Of a stretch of 64,000 bases of DNA, positions 8,697 through 17,059 are shown one piece after another; position 1 is the stretch's first letter; the number at the start of each line of letters is the position of its first letter. The stretch is from Flavobacteriaceae bacterium PS02338 (GTDB lineage Bacteria > Bacteroidota > Bacteroidia > Sphingobacteriales > Sphingobacteriaceae), in contig JASCOD010000016.1 in the NCBI GenBank assembly GCA_029959615.1, positions 1 to 64,000 on the forward strand, in the 5' to 3' direction. Made by a program: the position numbers and the translations under genes. The notes beneath the pieces are model-generated. The model was not told where the DNA came from. It worked only from the letters and a program-made list of their open reading frames with translations, and did no database searches.

Positions 8697-11462
8697 ATGA
8701 GTATTTATAACGATTATATCCAGGAAATTGAAGACAGAAAAACCCAAGGTCTTCATCCTAAACCTATTGATGGAGCTGAATTATTAAGCGAAATCATCGA
8801 CCAAATCAAAAATATAAACAATTTCAACAGAGAAGACGCTGTTAATTTCTTTATATACAACACCCTTCCAGGCACTACCGGTGCTGCTGGCGTAAAAGCA
8901 CAGTTCTTAAAAGAAATCATTACAGGTGAAACTGTTGTCGCAGAAATCACACCTGATTTTGCCTTCGAATTATTGTCGCACATGAAGGGTGGACCTTCTA
9001 TTAAAGTTTTGTTAGACATTGCTTTGGCAGACAATGGCGATAAAGCTAAAGCAGCAGCAGAAGTACTTAAAACGCAGGTTTTCTTATACGATGCCGATAC
9101 AGATCGTTTAAAAGAAGCTTACAACAACGGTAATGCGATCGCTAAAGAAATATTAGAAAGCTACGCTAAAGCTGAATTCTTCACTAAACTTCCTGAAGTT
9201 GCAGAAGAAATTAAAGTGGTAACTTTTATTGCTGGCATTGGCGATATCTCTACGGATTTATTGTCTCCAGGTAACCAAGCACACTCTCGTTCAGATCGTG
9301 AATTGCATGGTAAATGCATGATCACGCCAGAAGCACAAGAGCAAATCCAAGCCCTGCAAGCACAACATCCAGATGCTAGTGTGATGTTAGTAGCAGAAAA
9401 GGGCACCATGGGTGTAGGTTCTTCACGTATGTCGGGCGTAAACAATGTGGCTCTTTGGACAGGTAAACGTTCTAGTCCTTATGTTCCATTTGTAAACATC
9501 GCTCCAATTGTGGGCGGAACTAACGGTATTTCTCCAATTTTCTTAACTACTGTTGATGTAACTGGTGGTATTGGTATCGACCTTAAAAACTGGGTAAAGA
9601 AAACTGATGAGAACGGCAACGTTATTCGTAACGAGCAGGATGAGCCAATTCTAGAGGAAGTGTATTCTGTAGAAACTGGAACTGTTCTTACCATTAACAC
9701 AAACACAAAAAAATTATACAACGGAGATCAGGAGTTAATCGATATTTCGAAAGCATTAACACCACAAAAAATGGAGTTTATCAAAGCTGGTGGTTCTTAT
9801 GCTATCGTATTTGGTAAAAAAATCCAAACTTTTGCAGCTAAAACTTTAGGCGTAGAAGCTCCTGTGGTATTCGCTCCTGCTAAAGAAGTATCTATTGCAG
9901 GCCAAGGTTTAACCGCTGTAGAAAAAATATTTAACAGAAATGCAGTAGGCTTAGCACAAGGTCAGGTTTTACATGCTGGTTCTGATGTTCGCGTAGAAGT
10001 AAACATCGTAGGTTCTCAGGATACGACAGGCTTAATGACTGCTCAAGAGTTAGAGGCAATGGCTGCTACAGTTATTTCTCCAATTGTTGACGGCGCTTAT
10101 CAATCTGGTTGCCATACCGCATCTGTTTGGGATAAAAAAGCGCAAGCAAACATCCCCAAATTGATGAAGTTCATGAATGACTTTGGTGTAATTACGGCTC
10201 GTGACCCGAAAGGCGAATATCATTCAATGACGGACGTTATTCACAAAGTACTGAACGACATTACTATCGATGAATGGGCGATCATTATTGGTGGTGACTC
10301 GCATACACGTATGTCGAAAGGAGTAGCTTTCGGTGCCGATTCTGGTACTGTGGCATTAGCTTTGGCAACAGGTGAGGCTTCAATGCCAATTCCAGATTCA
10401 GTTAAAGTAACGTTTAAAGGCAGTATGAAAGAACACATGGATTTCCGTGACGTAGTTCATGCAACGCAATTACAAATGTTACAGCAGTTTGATGGTGAAA
10501 ACGTATTCCAAGGTCGTATCATTGAAGTGCACATTGGCACTTTATTAGCCGACCAAGCATTTACATTTACTGACTGGACAGCAGAAATGAAAGCGAAAGC
10601 TTCTATCTGTATTTCGCAAGACGATACTTTGATTCAATCTTTAGAAATTGCTAAAAGTCGTATTCAAATCATGATAGACAAAGGTATGGATAACCATAAC
10701 CAAGTTCTACAAGGTTTGATTAACAAGGCAAACAAACGTATAGAAGAAGTTAAAACAGGTATTAAACCTGCTTTAATGCCAGATGATAATGCAAAATATT
10801 ATGCGGAAGTAGTCATTGATTTGGATATCATCAACGAACCAATGATTGCTGACCCAGATGTAAACAACGTAGACGTTTCTAAACGCTATACACACGACAC
10901 CATCAGAGATTTAACTTTTTACGGTGGAGACAAAAAAGTAGATCTTGGTTTCGTAGGTTCTTGCATGGTGCATAAAGACGACTTGAAGATTGTTTCTCAA
11001 ATGTTGAAAAACGTAGAGAACCAGACTGGTAAAGTAGAATTCAAAGCACCGTTAGTAGTTGCCGCTCCTACTTACAATATCATCGATGAATTGAAAGCAG
11101 AAGGTGACTGGGAGTACTTACAAAAATACTCAGGATTTGAGTTCAGCGACGCTTTACCAAAAAGTACAGCACGTACCGAATACGAAAACATAATGTACCT
11201 GGAACGTCCAGGCTGTAACCTATGCATGGGTAACCAAGAAAAGGCGGCCAAAGGAGATACAGTAATGGCGACTTCTACACGTTTATTCCAAGGTCGTGTG
11301 GTAGAAGACAAAGATGGTAAAAAAGGAGAGTCTTTATTGGCCTCTACGCCAGTGGTAGTTCTTTCTGCTATCTTAGGTCGTATTCCAAGTATTGAAGAAT
11401 ATAAAGTTGCAGTAGAAGGCATCAACTTAACCAAGTTCACACCTATTTCTACTAAACAATAA
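8697..11462 (+). CDS. acnB: Bifunctional aconitate hydratase 2 / 2-methylisocitrate dehydratase
   Basis: AcnB interconverts citrate and isocitrate in the TCA cycle and can act on 2-methylcitrate-derived substrate. The 921-residue length and domain order (N-terminal HEAT-like and swivel domains before the catalytic core) are those of the AcnB class. Iron-sulfur cluster cysteines are visible in GSCMVHKDD (about residues 750-760) and GCNLCMGNQEKAAKGD (about 840-855), followed by ATSTRLFQGR. Ligand motifs such as GGDSHTRMSKGVAFGADSGT are intact. A second, unrelated-order aconitase follows. A strong terminator between them argues for separate transcripts. Confidence 0.97.
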   Translation: MSIYNDYIQEIEDRKTQGLHPKPIDGAELLSEIIDQIKNINNFNREDAVNFFIYNTLPGTTGAAGVKAQFLKEIITGETVVAEITPDFAFELLSHMKGGPSIKVLLDIALADNGDKAKAAAEVLKTQVFLYDADTDRLKEAYNNGNAIAKEILESYAKAEFFTKLPEVAEEIKVVTFIAGIGDISTDLLSPGNQAHSRSDRELHGKCMITPEAQEQIQALQAQHPDASVMLVAEKGTMGVGSSRMSGVNNVALWTGKRSSPYVPFVNIAPIVGGTNGISPIFLTTVDVTGGIGIDLKNWVKKTDENGNVIRNEQDEPILEEVYSVETGTVLTINTNTKKLYNGDQELIDISKALTPQKMEFIKAGGSYAIVFGKKIQTFAAKTLGVEAPVVFAPAKEVSIAGQGLTAVEKIFNRNAVGLAQGQVLHAGSDVRVEVNIVGSQDTTGLMTAQELEAMAATVISPIVDGAYQSGCHTASVWDKKAQANIPKLMKFMNDFGVITARDPKGEYHSMTDVIHKVLNDITIDEWAIIIGGDSHTRMSKGVAFGADSGTVALALATGEASMPIPDSVKVTFKGSMKEHMDFRDVVHATQLQMLQQFDGENVFQGRIIEVHIGTLLADQAFTFTDWTAEMKAKASICISQDDTLIQSLEIAKSRIQIMIDKGMDNHNQVLQGLINKANKRIEEVKTGIKPALMPDDNAKYYAEVVIDLDIINEPMIADPDVNNVDVSKRYTHDTIRDLTFYGGDKKVDLGFVGSCMVHKDDLKIVSQMLKNVENQTGKVEFKAPLVVAAPTYNIIDELKAEGDWEYLQKYSGFEFSDALPKSTARTEYENIMYLERPGCNLCMGNQEKAAKGDTVMATSTRLFQGRVVEDKDGKKGESLLASTPVVVLSAILGRIPSIEEYKVAVEGINLTKFTPISTKQ

Positions 11463-11475
11463 GTAACAAATAATT

Positions 11476-11537
11476 TTGTTTACATAAAAAAGAGGCGATC
11501 CTGTTATGTCAGGATCGCCTCTTTTTTATGTAAACAA
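11476..11537 (+). terminator. Very long perfect hairpin terminator after acnB
   Basis: Arms 11476-11503 and 11510-11537 are perfectly complementary over 28 bases with a 6-base loop (TTATGT). The GC-rich core is GAGGCGATCCTG / CAGGATCGCCTC, followed by TTTTTT. It starts 14 bases after the acnB stop codon. Confidence 0.9.
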
Positions 11538-11648
11538 TTGCATAGAATGTTTTTAAATAACATAATTTGACAAATCTCAAAAACAACTCTGTTGAAAATT
11601 GTTTAATTTAGATAACATCATTATTGATAATAATTTAAAAGAATAATT

Positions 11649-13931
11649 ATGGCATTTGATATAGAAATGATAAAAAAGGTATATGCAACTTTTGGCGAAC
11701 GTGTAGATGCGGCTCGCGAATTGGTTGGTAGACCTTTAACACTTTCAGAAAAGATATTATACGCACACCTTTGGGATGGAAAATCGAATAAAGCATTTAC
11801 TCGTGGTACCGACTACGTAGATTTTGCTCCGGATAGAGTAGCCATGCAAGATGCGACGGCCCAAATGGCCTTATTGCAATTTATGCAGGCTGGGAGACCT
11901 AAAGTTGCAGTACCTTCTTCTGTACATTGTGATCACTTAATCACTGCTAAGTTAGGCGCTGAAATTGACTTACCTCATGCTAAAACCGAGAGTGCTGAAG
12001 TTTTCGACTTCCTTTCTTCGGTTTCTAACAAATATGGCATTGGTTTTTGGAAACCAGGCGCTGGTATCATCCACCAAGTAATTTTAGAAAACTATGCTTT
12101 TCCTGGCGGGATGATGATTGGTACTGATAGCCACACTGTAAATGCTGGTGGTTTGGGCATGTTAGCCATTGGTGTTGGTGGTGCCGATGCCTGCGACGTA
12201 ATGGCTGGCTTACCTTGGGAACTTAAATTCCCTAAATTAATTGGTGTGAAGTTGACCGGAAAATTAAACGGTTGGACTTCGGCTAAAGACGTAATCTTAA
12301 AAGTTGCTGGTATTTTAACTGTAAAAGGTGGTACCGGTGCTATTGTAGAATATTTTGGCGATGGCGCTATCAACCTAAGCTGTACTGGTAAAGGCACCAT
12401 CTGTAACATGGGTGCCGAAATTGGCGCTACCACTTCTACATTTGGTTATGACGAAAGTATGGAGCGTTATTTACGCGCTACTGACCGTGCCGATGTGGCT
12501 GACGCCGCAAATGCGGTAAAAGAACACTTAACTGGTGACGCTGAAGTTTATGAATCACCTGAAAAATATTTCGACCAACTAATCGAGATCAACCTTGATG
12601 AATTAGAACCTTATTTGAATGGCCCATTTACACCAGATTTAGCCACACCTATTTCACAAATGAAAGAGGTTGCCGCAGCTAACGGATGGCCAACTAAAGT
12701 AGAATGGGGATTGATTGGTTCTTGTACCAACTCTTCTTACGAAGATTTATCTCGTGCTGCTTCGGTAGCTAAACAAGCTATCGACAAAGGCTTGGGTAAA
12801 AAAGCTGAATTTGGTATCAATCCAGGTTCTGAGCAAGTACGCTATACTGCAGATCGTGATGGTTTATTAGGCACTTTCACCGATTTAGATGCTACTATTT
12901 TCACCAACGCTTGCGGCCCATGTATTGGAATGTGGGATAGAACAGGTGCAGAAAAAGCAGAAAAGAACACCATTGTTCACTCTTTTAATAGAAACTTCGC
13001 TAAACGTGCTGACGGCAACCCAAACACTTACGCTTTCGTAACTTCTCCGGAAATTGTAGCTGCCTTAGCTATTGCGGGCGATTTAGGTTTCAATCCGCTA
13101 ACAGATACGTTGACTAATGATAAAGGTGAACAAGTAAAACTAGACGAGCCAACAGGATGGGAATTGCCGGAAAAAGGTTATGCGGTTGAGGATGCAGGCT
13201 ATCAAGCTCCAGCTGAAGATGGTTCTAGCGTTGAAGTAGCTGTTTCTCCAACTTCTCATCGTTTGCAATTATTAGATCCTTTTGCTGCTTGGGAAGGTAT
13301 AGATCTAAAAGGCTTAAAACTGTTAATTAAAGCTAAAGGCAAATGTACCACCGACCATATTTCTATGGCTGGTCCATGGTTGAAATTCCGTGGTCACTTA
13401 GACAACATTTCTAATAATATGTTGATTGGTGCGGTAAACTACTTTAACGATAAAACCGACGATATCAAGAATGCTTTAACTGGCGAGTATGGACCTGTAC
13501 CTGCTACGCAACGTGCTTACAAAGCAGAAGGTATTGGGTCTATTGTTGTTGGTGATGAAAATTATGGCGAGGGCTCATCTCGTGAGCATGCAGCTATGGA
13601 ACCTCGTCACCTAGGTGTGCGTGCCGTGTTGGTAAAATCTTTCGCCCGTATCCACGAGACCAACTTGAAGAAACAAGGTATGTTAGGTTTAACCTTTGCA
13701 GATAAAGAAGATTATAACAAAATCCAAGAGGATGATGTAATCGACATCTTAGGCTTAACTGAATTTGCACCAAACAAGCCATTAACCTTGGTATTGCACC
13801 ATTCAGATGGCTCTACAGAGCAGTTTGATGTAAATCACAGTTATAACGAGCAACAAATTGAGTGGTTCAAAGCTGGCGGTGCATTAAATATTATTAGAAA
13901 GGAAGCCGCTTCAAAAGCAGCGCAAGCATAA
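11649..13931 (+). CDS. acn: Aconitate hydratase, mitochondrial type
   Basis: The 760-residue protein is a second aconitase with the catalytic domains first and the swivel domain last. The cluster cysteines are in GLIGSCTNSSYEDL and in ACGPCIGMW, and the swivel motif is NYGEGSSREHAAMEPRHLG. The length matches mitochondrial aconitase rather than the about 890-residue AcnA. It catalyses the same citrate-isocitrate step as the upstream AcnB. No domain duplication links them. Bacteria often split such pairs between growth and iron or oxidative stress, which is plausible here but not shown. A strong terminator precedes the gene and another follows. Confidence 0.96.
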   Translation: MAFDIEMIKKVYATFGERVDAARELVGRPLTLSEKILYAHLWDGKSNKAFTRGTDYVDFAPDRVAMQDATAQMALLQFMQAGRPKVAVPSSVHCDHLITAKLGAEIDLPHAKTESAEVFDFLSSVSNKYGIGFWKPGAGIIHQVILENYAFPGGMMIGTDSHTVNAGGLGMLAIGVGGADACDVMAGLPWELKFPKLIGVKLTGKLNGWTSAKDVILKVAGILTVKGGTGAIVEYFGDGAINLSCTGKGTICNMGAEIGATTSTFGYDESMERYLRATDRADVADAANAVKEHLTGDAEVYESPEKYFDQLIEINLDELEPYLNGPFTPDLATPISQMKEVAAANGWPTKVEWGLIGSCTNSSYEDLSRAASVAKQAIDKGLGKKAEFGINPGSEQVRYTADRDGLLGTFTDLDATIFTNACGPCIGMWDRTGAEKAEKNTIVHSFNRNFAKRADGNPNTYAFVTSPEIVAALAIAGDLGFNPLTDTLTNDKGEQVKLDEPTGWELPEKGYAVEDAGYQAPAEDGSSVEVAVSPTSHRLQLLDPFAAWEGIDLKGLKLLIKAKGKCTTDHISMAGPWLKFRGHLDNISNNMLIGAVNYFNDKTDDIKNALTGEYGPVPATQRAYKAEGIGSIVVGDENYGEGSSREHAAMEPRHLGVRAVLVKSFARIHETNLKKQGMLGLTFADKEDYNKIQEDDVIDILGLTEFAPNKPLTLVLHHSDGSTEQFDVNHSYNEQQIEWFKAGGALNIIRKEAASKAAQA

Positions 13932-13961
13932 TCGTACGAAAGTCAGTAAAGACCGAAAGAC

Positions 13962-14001
13962 AAAAAATCCCAACTGGTTTAAAAGCTAGTTGGGATTTTT
14001 T
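13962..14001 (+). terminator. Terminator after second aconitase
   Basis: Arms AAAAAATCCCAACT (13962-13975) and AGTTGGGATTTTTT (13988-14001) pair perfectly around 12 bases, with the T-run built into the 3' arm. It lies 30 bases past the stop. Confidence 0.88.
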
Positions 14002-14096
14002 ATTAATACTTATAGCTGACCACTAATTCAAAACCACTTTTTTTTAAAAGAGCAATTATTTTCTGCTACTATCTTCGGAAAGTCTGGCTGTTCATT

Positions 14097-14283
14097 GTCG
14101 CCCACGTTGCCCCCCCGCCAATGTGCTTACTGCAATCACTTAATTCAAAAATGAAAATCTCTAACCTCTGGGATGGGATTCCAACAAAGTGAATAAAATC
14201 AGTATTGCCCTCGTCGGCGTCCTCGCCAAAGAGTAAATACTTTACAACACTTGTCGCTCACGTTGGCGTCCCCGCCAACGAGC
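14097..14283. repeat. REP-like palindrome cluster, left of RAYT gene
   Basis: Three related units occur here. One is imperfect at about 14101-14126 (CACGTTG, C-run, CCGCCAATGTG). One is partial at 14213-14227 (GTCGGCGTCCTCGCC). The third is a perfect 20-base hairpin unit, CGTTGGCGTCCCCGCCAACG, at 14261-14280, just 20 bases past the stop codon of the transposase. The stretch after the first unit (TACTGCAATC, then TTAATTCAAA, then AATCTCTAAC, about 14129-14165) recurs on the other side of the gene at about 14987-15024. Confidence 0.85.
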
Positions 14284-14299
14284 AAATGCTTTAACAATG

Positions 14300-14812
14300 C
14301 TACTCCTTATAATGAGTTATAAAATCAAATGGACTTTCTCCATTTTCATAAAATGATGCAGAAGACCAATAATAATTTTCTGGCAAATCACTTAAATTCC
14401 AATGTGGCTGCGAGGGATTATTATGAATGTAATTTAACTTTTGTTTTAAAAATTCTTCATTCCAACATTCTTTAACAAAACAATCTCGTTGCCAAAATTG
14501 AAATGAGCGATCAATAAGATTAACTTGATAGTTTCTAAGCGTCATTTCATCCTTTTGTAAACGCTTTTTAAATTCATGAGCTGTAAAACTTAATAGCGCA
14601 CCTTGAACGTTAGCCCTATCAAAACCATCCTCAATTTTCCAAAGCAAATGAATATGGTTCGGCATAATCACAAATCCATAAACCTTGCAACGTATCTGTT
14701 TTACCAGCCAAACCAAGGCATCCACAATTATTTGCTTAAAATCATCGCTTAGCAAATGTTGCCAATTTAGCATTGTAGCAGTAAGAAATTCTGGATGATA
14801 TGATTTTAACAT
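14300..14812 (-). CDS. REP-associated tyrosine transposase (RAYT, IS200-like Y1 family)
   Basis: This is a single-strand DNA endonuclease/transposase of the HUH class thought to process REP palindromes. In its 170 residues the HUH motif is MPNHIHLLW (about residues 49-57) and the catalytic tyrosine lies in KLNYIHNNP (about 125-133), followed by the usual Trp/Ser-rich C-terminus (YYWSSASFYENG). It has no accessory TnpB. Palindromes with the core GTTGGCG / CGCCAAC flank it on both sides within 300 bases, which is the diagnostic RAYT arrangement. The N-terminus is slightly shorter than in many relatives, but no frame break is seen, so it may be active. Confidence 0.88.
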   Translation of the reverse strand: MLKSYHPEFLTATMLNWQHLLSDDFKQIIVDALVWLVKQIRCKVYGFVIMPNHIHLLWKIEDGFDRANVQGALLSFTAHEFKKRLQKDEMTLRNYQVNLIDRSFQFWQRDCFVKECWNEEFLKQKLNYIHNNPSQPHWNLSDLPENYYWSSASFYENGESPFDFITHYKE

Positions 14813-14885
14813 GATGCCTATTATAGATAGACTTAAAGCTAATAAATTTGACCTTATTAATTTTCGAAATTATTGCGTAACCTTC

Positions 14886-15050
14886 TCGTTGGCGAGGACG
14901 CCAACAAGGGAAAAGGAAAGAAAAGCTTTCAGTTGAATGCTCCACTTCCGCTCACGTTGGCGTCCCCGCCAACGTGCAAATGTACCTACTGCAATCGCTT
15001 AATTCAAAGATGAGAATCTCTAACTTATTAGCGGGGACGCCGACAAGCAG
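14886..15050. repeat. REP-like palindrome cluster, right of RAYT gene
   Basis: Hairpin GTTGGCG-AGGA-CGCCAAC lies at 14888-14905, in inverted orientation relative to the left cluster. The perfect palindrome of the left cluster recurs at 14955-14974, here extended to 24 bases (14953-14976). A half unit, TTAGCGGGGACGCCGACAAG, lies at 15028-15047. The shared tail (CTACTGCAATC, TTAATTCAAA, AATCTCTAAC) follows the palindrome, as on the left side. Confidence 0.85.
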
Positions 15051-15080
15051 ACAAAGTGCTCTTCATTCTTTTACAAGCAC

Positions 15081-15110
15081 TTGCATTCGAAAAAAATAAA
15101 TGTAGTTTTG
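15081..15110 (+). promoter_or_regulatory. Bacteroidota promoter for DUF3575 gene
   Basis: TTG (15081-15083), 19 bases, then TAGTTTTG (15103-15110) fits the TTTG/TAnnTTTG consensus of the Bacteroidota primary sigma factor. The start codon is 26 bases downstream. It lies right at the edge of the REP cluster. Confidence 0.65.
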
Positions 15111-15136
15111 TGCCTCAAACTAAATAAATCAATCAA

Positions 15137-15661
15137 ATGAAAAAAATCTTATTAATTGCATTCTCGTTACTTATCTTAACTAATGCTAAAGCACAAGACG
15201 CACAAAACACGATCAAGATCAACCCTTTAAGTGCACTTCTTGGAATAGGTTCTGTTTTTTATGAAAGAAAATTAAATGAAAACAGTTCTCTACAATTAGG
15301 GGCGGCTTACACTGGGCTTAAACTTGATGATGTTAAATTTTCTGGTTTTTCAATTACTCCAGAATATCGTTACTATTTCAATGAAAGAGCGATTAGCGGT
15401 GTTTATGCAGCTCCATATTTAAGATATCAGAATTTCAATGTAAAAGATGGTACAGACGAAGGTACTTATTCTTCTATCGGAGGTGGGGTACTTATTGGCC
15501 GTCAATGGGCTTGGAGCAGTGGTTTCGTTTTAGATCTTTTCTTTGGTCCTTCTTACAATAGCGGTGATTTCAAAGTAAAAAATGGTTCTGAACCAGATAT
15601 CAAAGGTGGTATCGACGGCATGGGTATCAGAACAGGTATTGCATTAGGCTTCGGTTTCTAA
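15137..15661 (+). CDS. Outer membrane beta-barrel protein (DUF3575-like)
   Basis: The 174-residue product has a signal peptide ending at AKAQD and then alternating beta-strand sequence typical of a small eight-strand barrel: INPLSALLGIGSVFYERKL, ITPEYRYYF, YAAPYLRYQNF, SSIGGGVLIGRQW, and a final strand IALGFGF ending in aromatic Phe, the usual outer membrane insertion signal. The opening resembles the DUF3575 family. A good promoter lies upstream and a hairpin terminator downstream, so it is a single-gene unit. Its function is unknown. Confidence 0.8.
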   Translation: MKKILLIAFSLLILTNAKAQDAQNTIKINPLSALLGIGSVFYERKLNENSSLQLGAAYTGLKLDDVKFSGFSITPEYRYYFNERAISGVYAAPYLRYQNFNVKDGTDEGTYSSIGGGVLIGRQWAWSSGFVLDLFFGPSYNSGDFKVKNGSEPDIKGGIDGMGIRTGIALGFGF

Positions 15662-15682
15662 ACATCTCAATTCATCATTTTC

Positions 15683-15715
15683 AAATCCCATTTAGCTAAG
15701 AACTAAATGGGATTT
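15683..15715 (+). terminator. Terminator after DUF3575 gene
   Basis: AAATCCCATTTAG (15683-15695) pairs with CTAAATGGGATTT (15703-15715), loop of 7, followed by further T residues. It lies 21 bases past the stop. Confidence 0.88.
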
Positions 15716-15945
15716 TTTATTATATCTAAAACCTCTTATATTTACAGACATCCACCTAAAATATCTTACTTATGAAAAACATGACTACAAAATCCTATCT
15801 ACATCAATTTAAATCAGATCAGCTCTTCAAGTCTTAGGGCAATCATTCTAGTTTAATAACGTTAATTAATGTATGGTACTACGCCTGGGCAATTGCTTAG
15901 GAGTACCCTGCAAACCATCTCACCTACCTAAATTTTCCTAGTGCT

Positions 15946-16368
15946 ATGAAAACACTACAACTATTGCTGTTGTTAACAACAGGCATATTGTATCCTAGTT
16001 TTGCGCAAAAGCAAGGCTATCAATTTATTTACTACGTAGAACAGAATCAAAACCAGTTTACGTATTATTTCTCCGATATGTTTACCGTTGACGACTGGTA
16101 TAAAAACAAAACTGAGATCATTAGAAAATTCACTAAACTACTTAACGAAGAAGGCATTGAACAGAGGGCTTATACCATAAAAGAAGGAATTACGGGCATG
16201 CCCATTAGCGACTTTTATCAAGCCATTGCTCATATTGGAATCATCATTAAAAGGGATAAAAATAATTTTGAACAAAAACAGCACAAGTTACCATTCAGCA
16301 AACGGCCAGTTTTTAAAAGCTATACCAAAACACTATTCCTTCAGCGTATTACAACTAATAGTGGTTAG
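15946..16368 (+). CDS. Secreted hypothetical protein
   Basis: A 140-residue product with a clear signal peptide (Leu-rich core, cleavage near SFAQK). The mature part is rich in Tyr, Phe, Lys and Gln and has no motif I recognise. It ends within 10 bases of the convergent DUF2007 gene. The 280 bases before it hold a terminator and only a 21-codon possible reading frame (15772-15837), which I do not call a gene. Confidence 0.55.
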   Translation: MKTLQLLLLLTTGILYPSFAQKQGYQFIYYVEQNQNQFTYYFSDMFTVDDWYKNKTEIIRKFTKLLNEEGIEQRAYTIKEGITGMPISDFYQAIAHIGIIIKRDKNNFEQKQHKLPFSKRPVFKSYTKTLFLQRITTNSG

Positions 16369-16376
16369 ACTAACAG

Positions 16377-16613
16377 CTACACACCATCAAGTGCATCATC
16401 TTCTATCAAAAACTGATTGATTGCATCTACATCTCTTTCAAAAACATGCAATTGTATACCACTTATTGAAGTATCAAAAACGGGATAAACCAAAGCAGCA
16501 TTTTCTCCAGTAAGAAAGCATTCAAAACCAGCATCTAGTAAACGACTTTTAACAATGTTCGCTTCCATTGGATTTTCGAAAGTTTTATAAACTACAATTT
16601 TATCTTCTGTCAT
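16377..16613 (-). CDS. DUF2007 small protein
   Basis: The 78-residue protein is a single DUF2007 domain: KIVVYKTFENPMEANIVKSR, LLDAGFECFLTGENA and IQLHVFERDVDAINQFL. The fold is ferredoxin-like and the family is described as putative signal transducing. No molecular function is established. It lies 5 bases after a longer paralogue, so the two are cotranscribed tandem duplicates that diverged. Confidence 0.85.
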   Translation of the reverse strand: MTEDKIVVYKTFENPMEANIVKSRLLDAGFECFLTGENAALVYPVFDTSISGIQLHVFERDVDAINQFLIEDDALDGV

Positions 16614-16618
16614 AAATT

Positions 16619-17041
16619 TTAATTAAACTCGTGTCCACACTTATAACAATGATAGCACTTATTCACTTTAAACGGATAAACCATTAATAATATAGAAAGA
16701 ACAGCAACCCACCAACTATGTTTGTTCTTTGTTGCAACCCCATAACTTACATTGGTAGACCCACAGTTTTCGCAAACAACTATATCTTCGTCTTGCACTG
16801 TTTCTATTTCTGGTACTTCGAGCGCTAAATCATCCGCCAGTAAAACGTTAATTTGTTCAACATCCTTTTCGAAAACGTTCAGCTTAACACCTCCTATAGC
16901 TTGATTAAAAAGCGGTTGTATCGTCGCTACATTTTCATCAGTTAAGAAACATGGAATACCAGCATCCTCCAATTTAGCCTTGATAATATTAGCTTCGATA
17001 GGATTATAAAAAGTACTGTAAACTATGATTTTGTCATCCAT
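16619..17041 (-). CDS. DUF2007 protein with zinc ribbon and membrane segment
   Basis: Residues 1-75 are a DUF2007 domain closely like the neighbouring 78-residue protein (IIVYSTFYNPIEANIIKAK, GIPCFLTDENVAT, VKLNVFEKDVEQINVLL). The C-terminal half adds a split zinc ribbon, CENCGSTNV and CYHCYKCGHEF, whose two knuckles are separated by a hydrophobic stretch with WWVAVLSILLMVYPF that could be a membrane hairpin. The arrangement suggests a membrane-associated version of the small paralogue. It follows the GH1 gene by 18 bases and probably belongs to the same transcript. Confidence 0.82.
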   Translation of the reverse strand: MDDKIIVYSTFYNPIEANIIKAKLEDAGIPCFLTDENVATIQPLFNQAIGGVKLNVFEKDVEQINVLLADDLALEVPEIETVQDEDIVVCENCGSTNVSYGVATKNKHSWWVAVLSILLMVYPFKVNKCYHCYKCGHEFN

Positions 17042-17059
17042 ATCCTTAAATATAAGGAT

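Noticed and set aside
9161..13782. Long minus-strand open frames across both aconitase genes
   Set aside because: They are shadows of strongly conserved coding sequences, have no start context and no protein-like composition.
14300..14812. Ordinary IS200/IS605 insertion sequence
   Set aside because: The gene has no TnpB partner and the flanking palindromes are multiple and scattered REP-like units rather than one pair of element ends.
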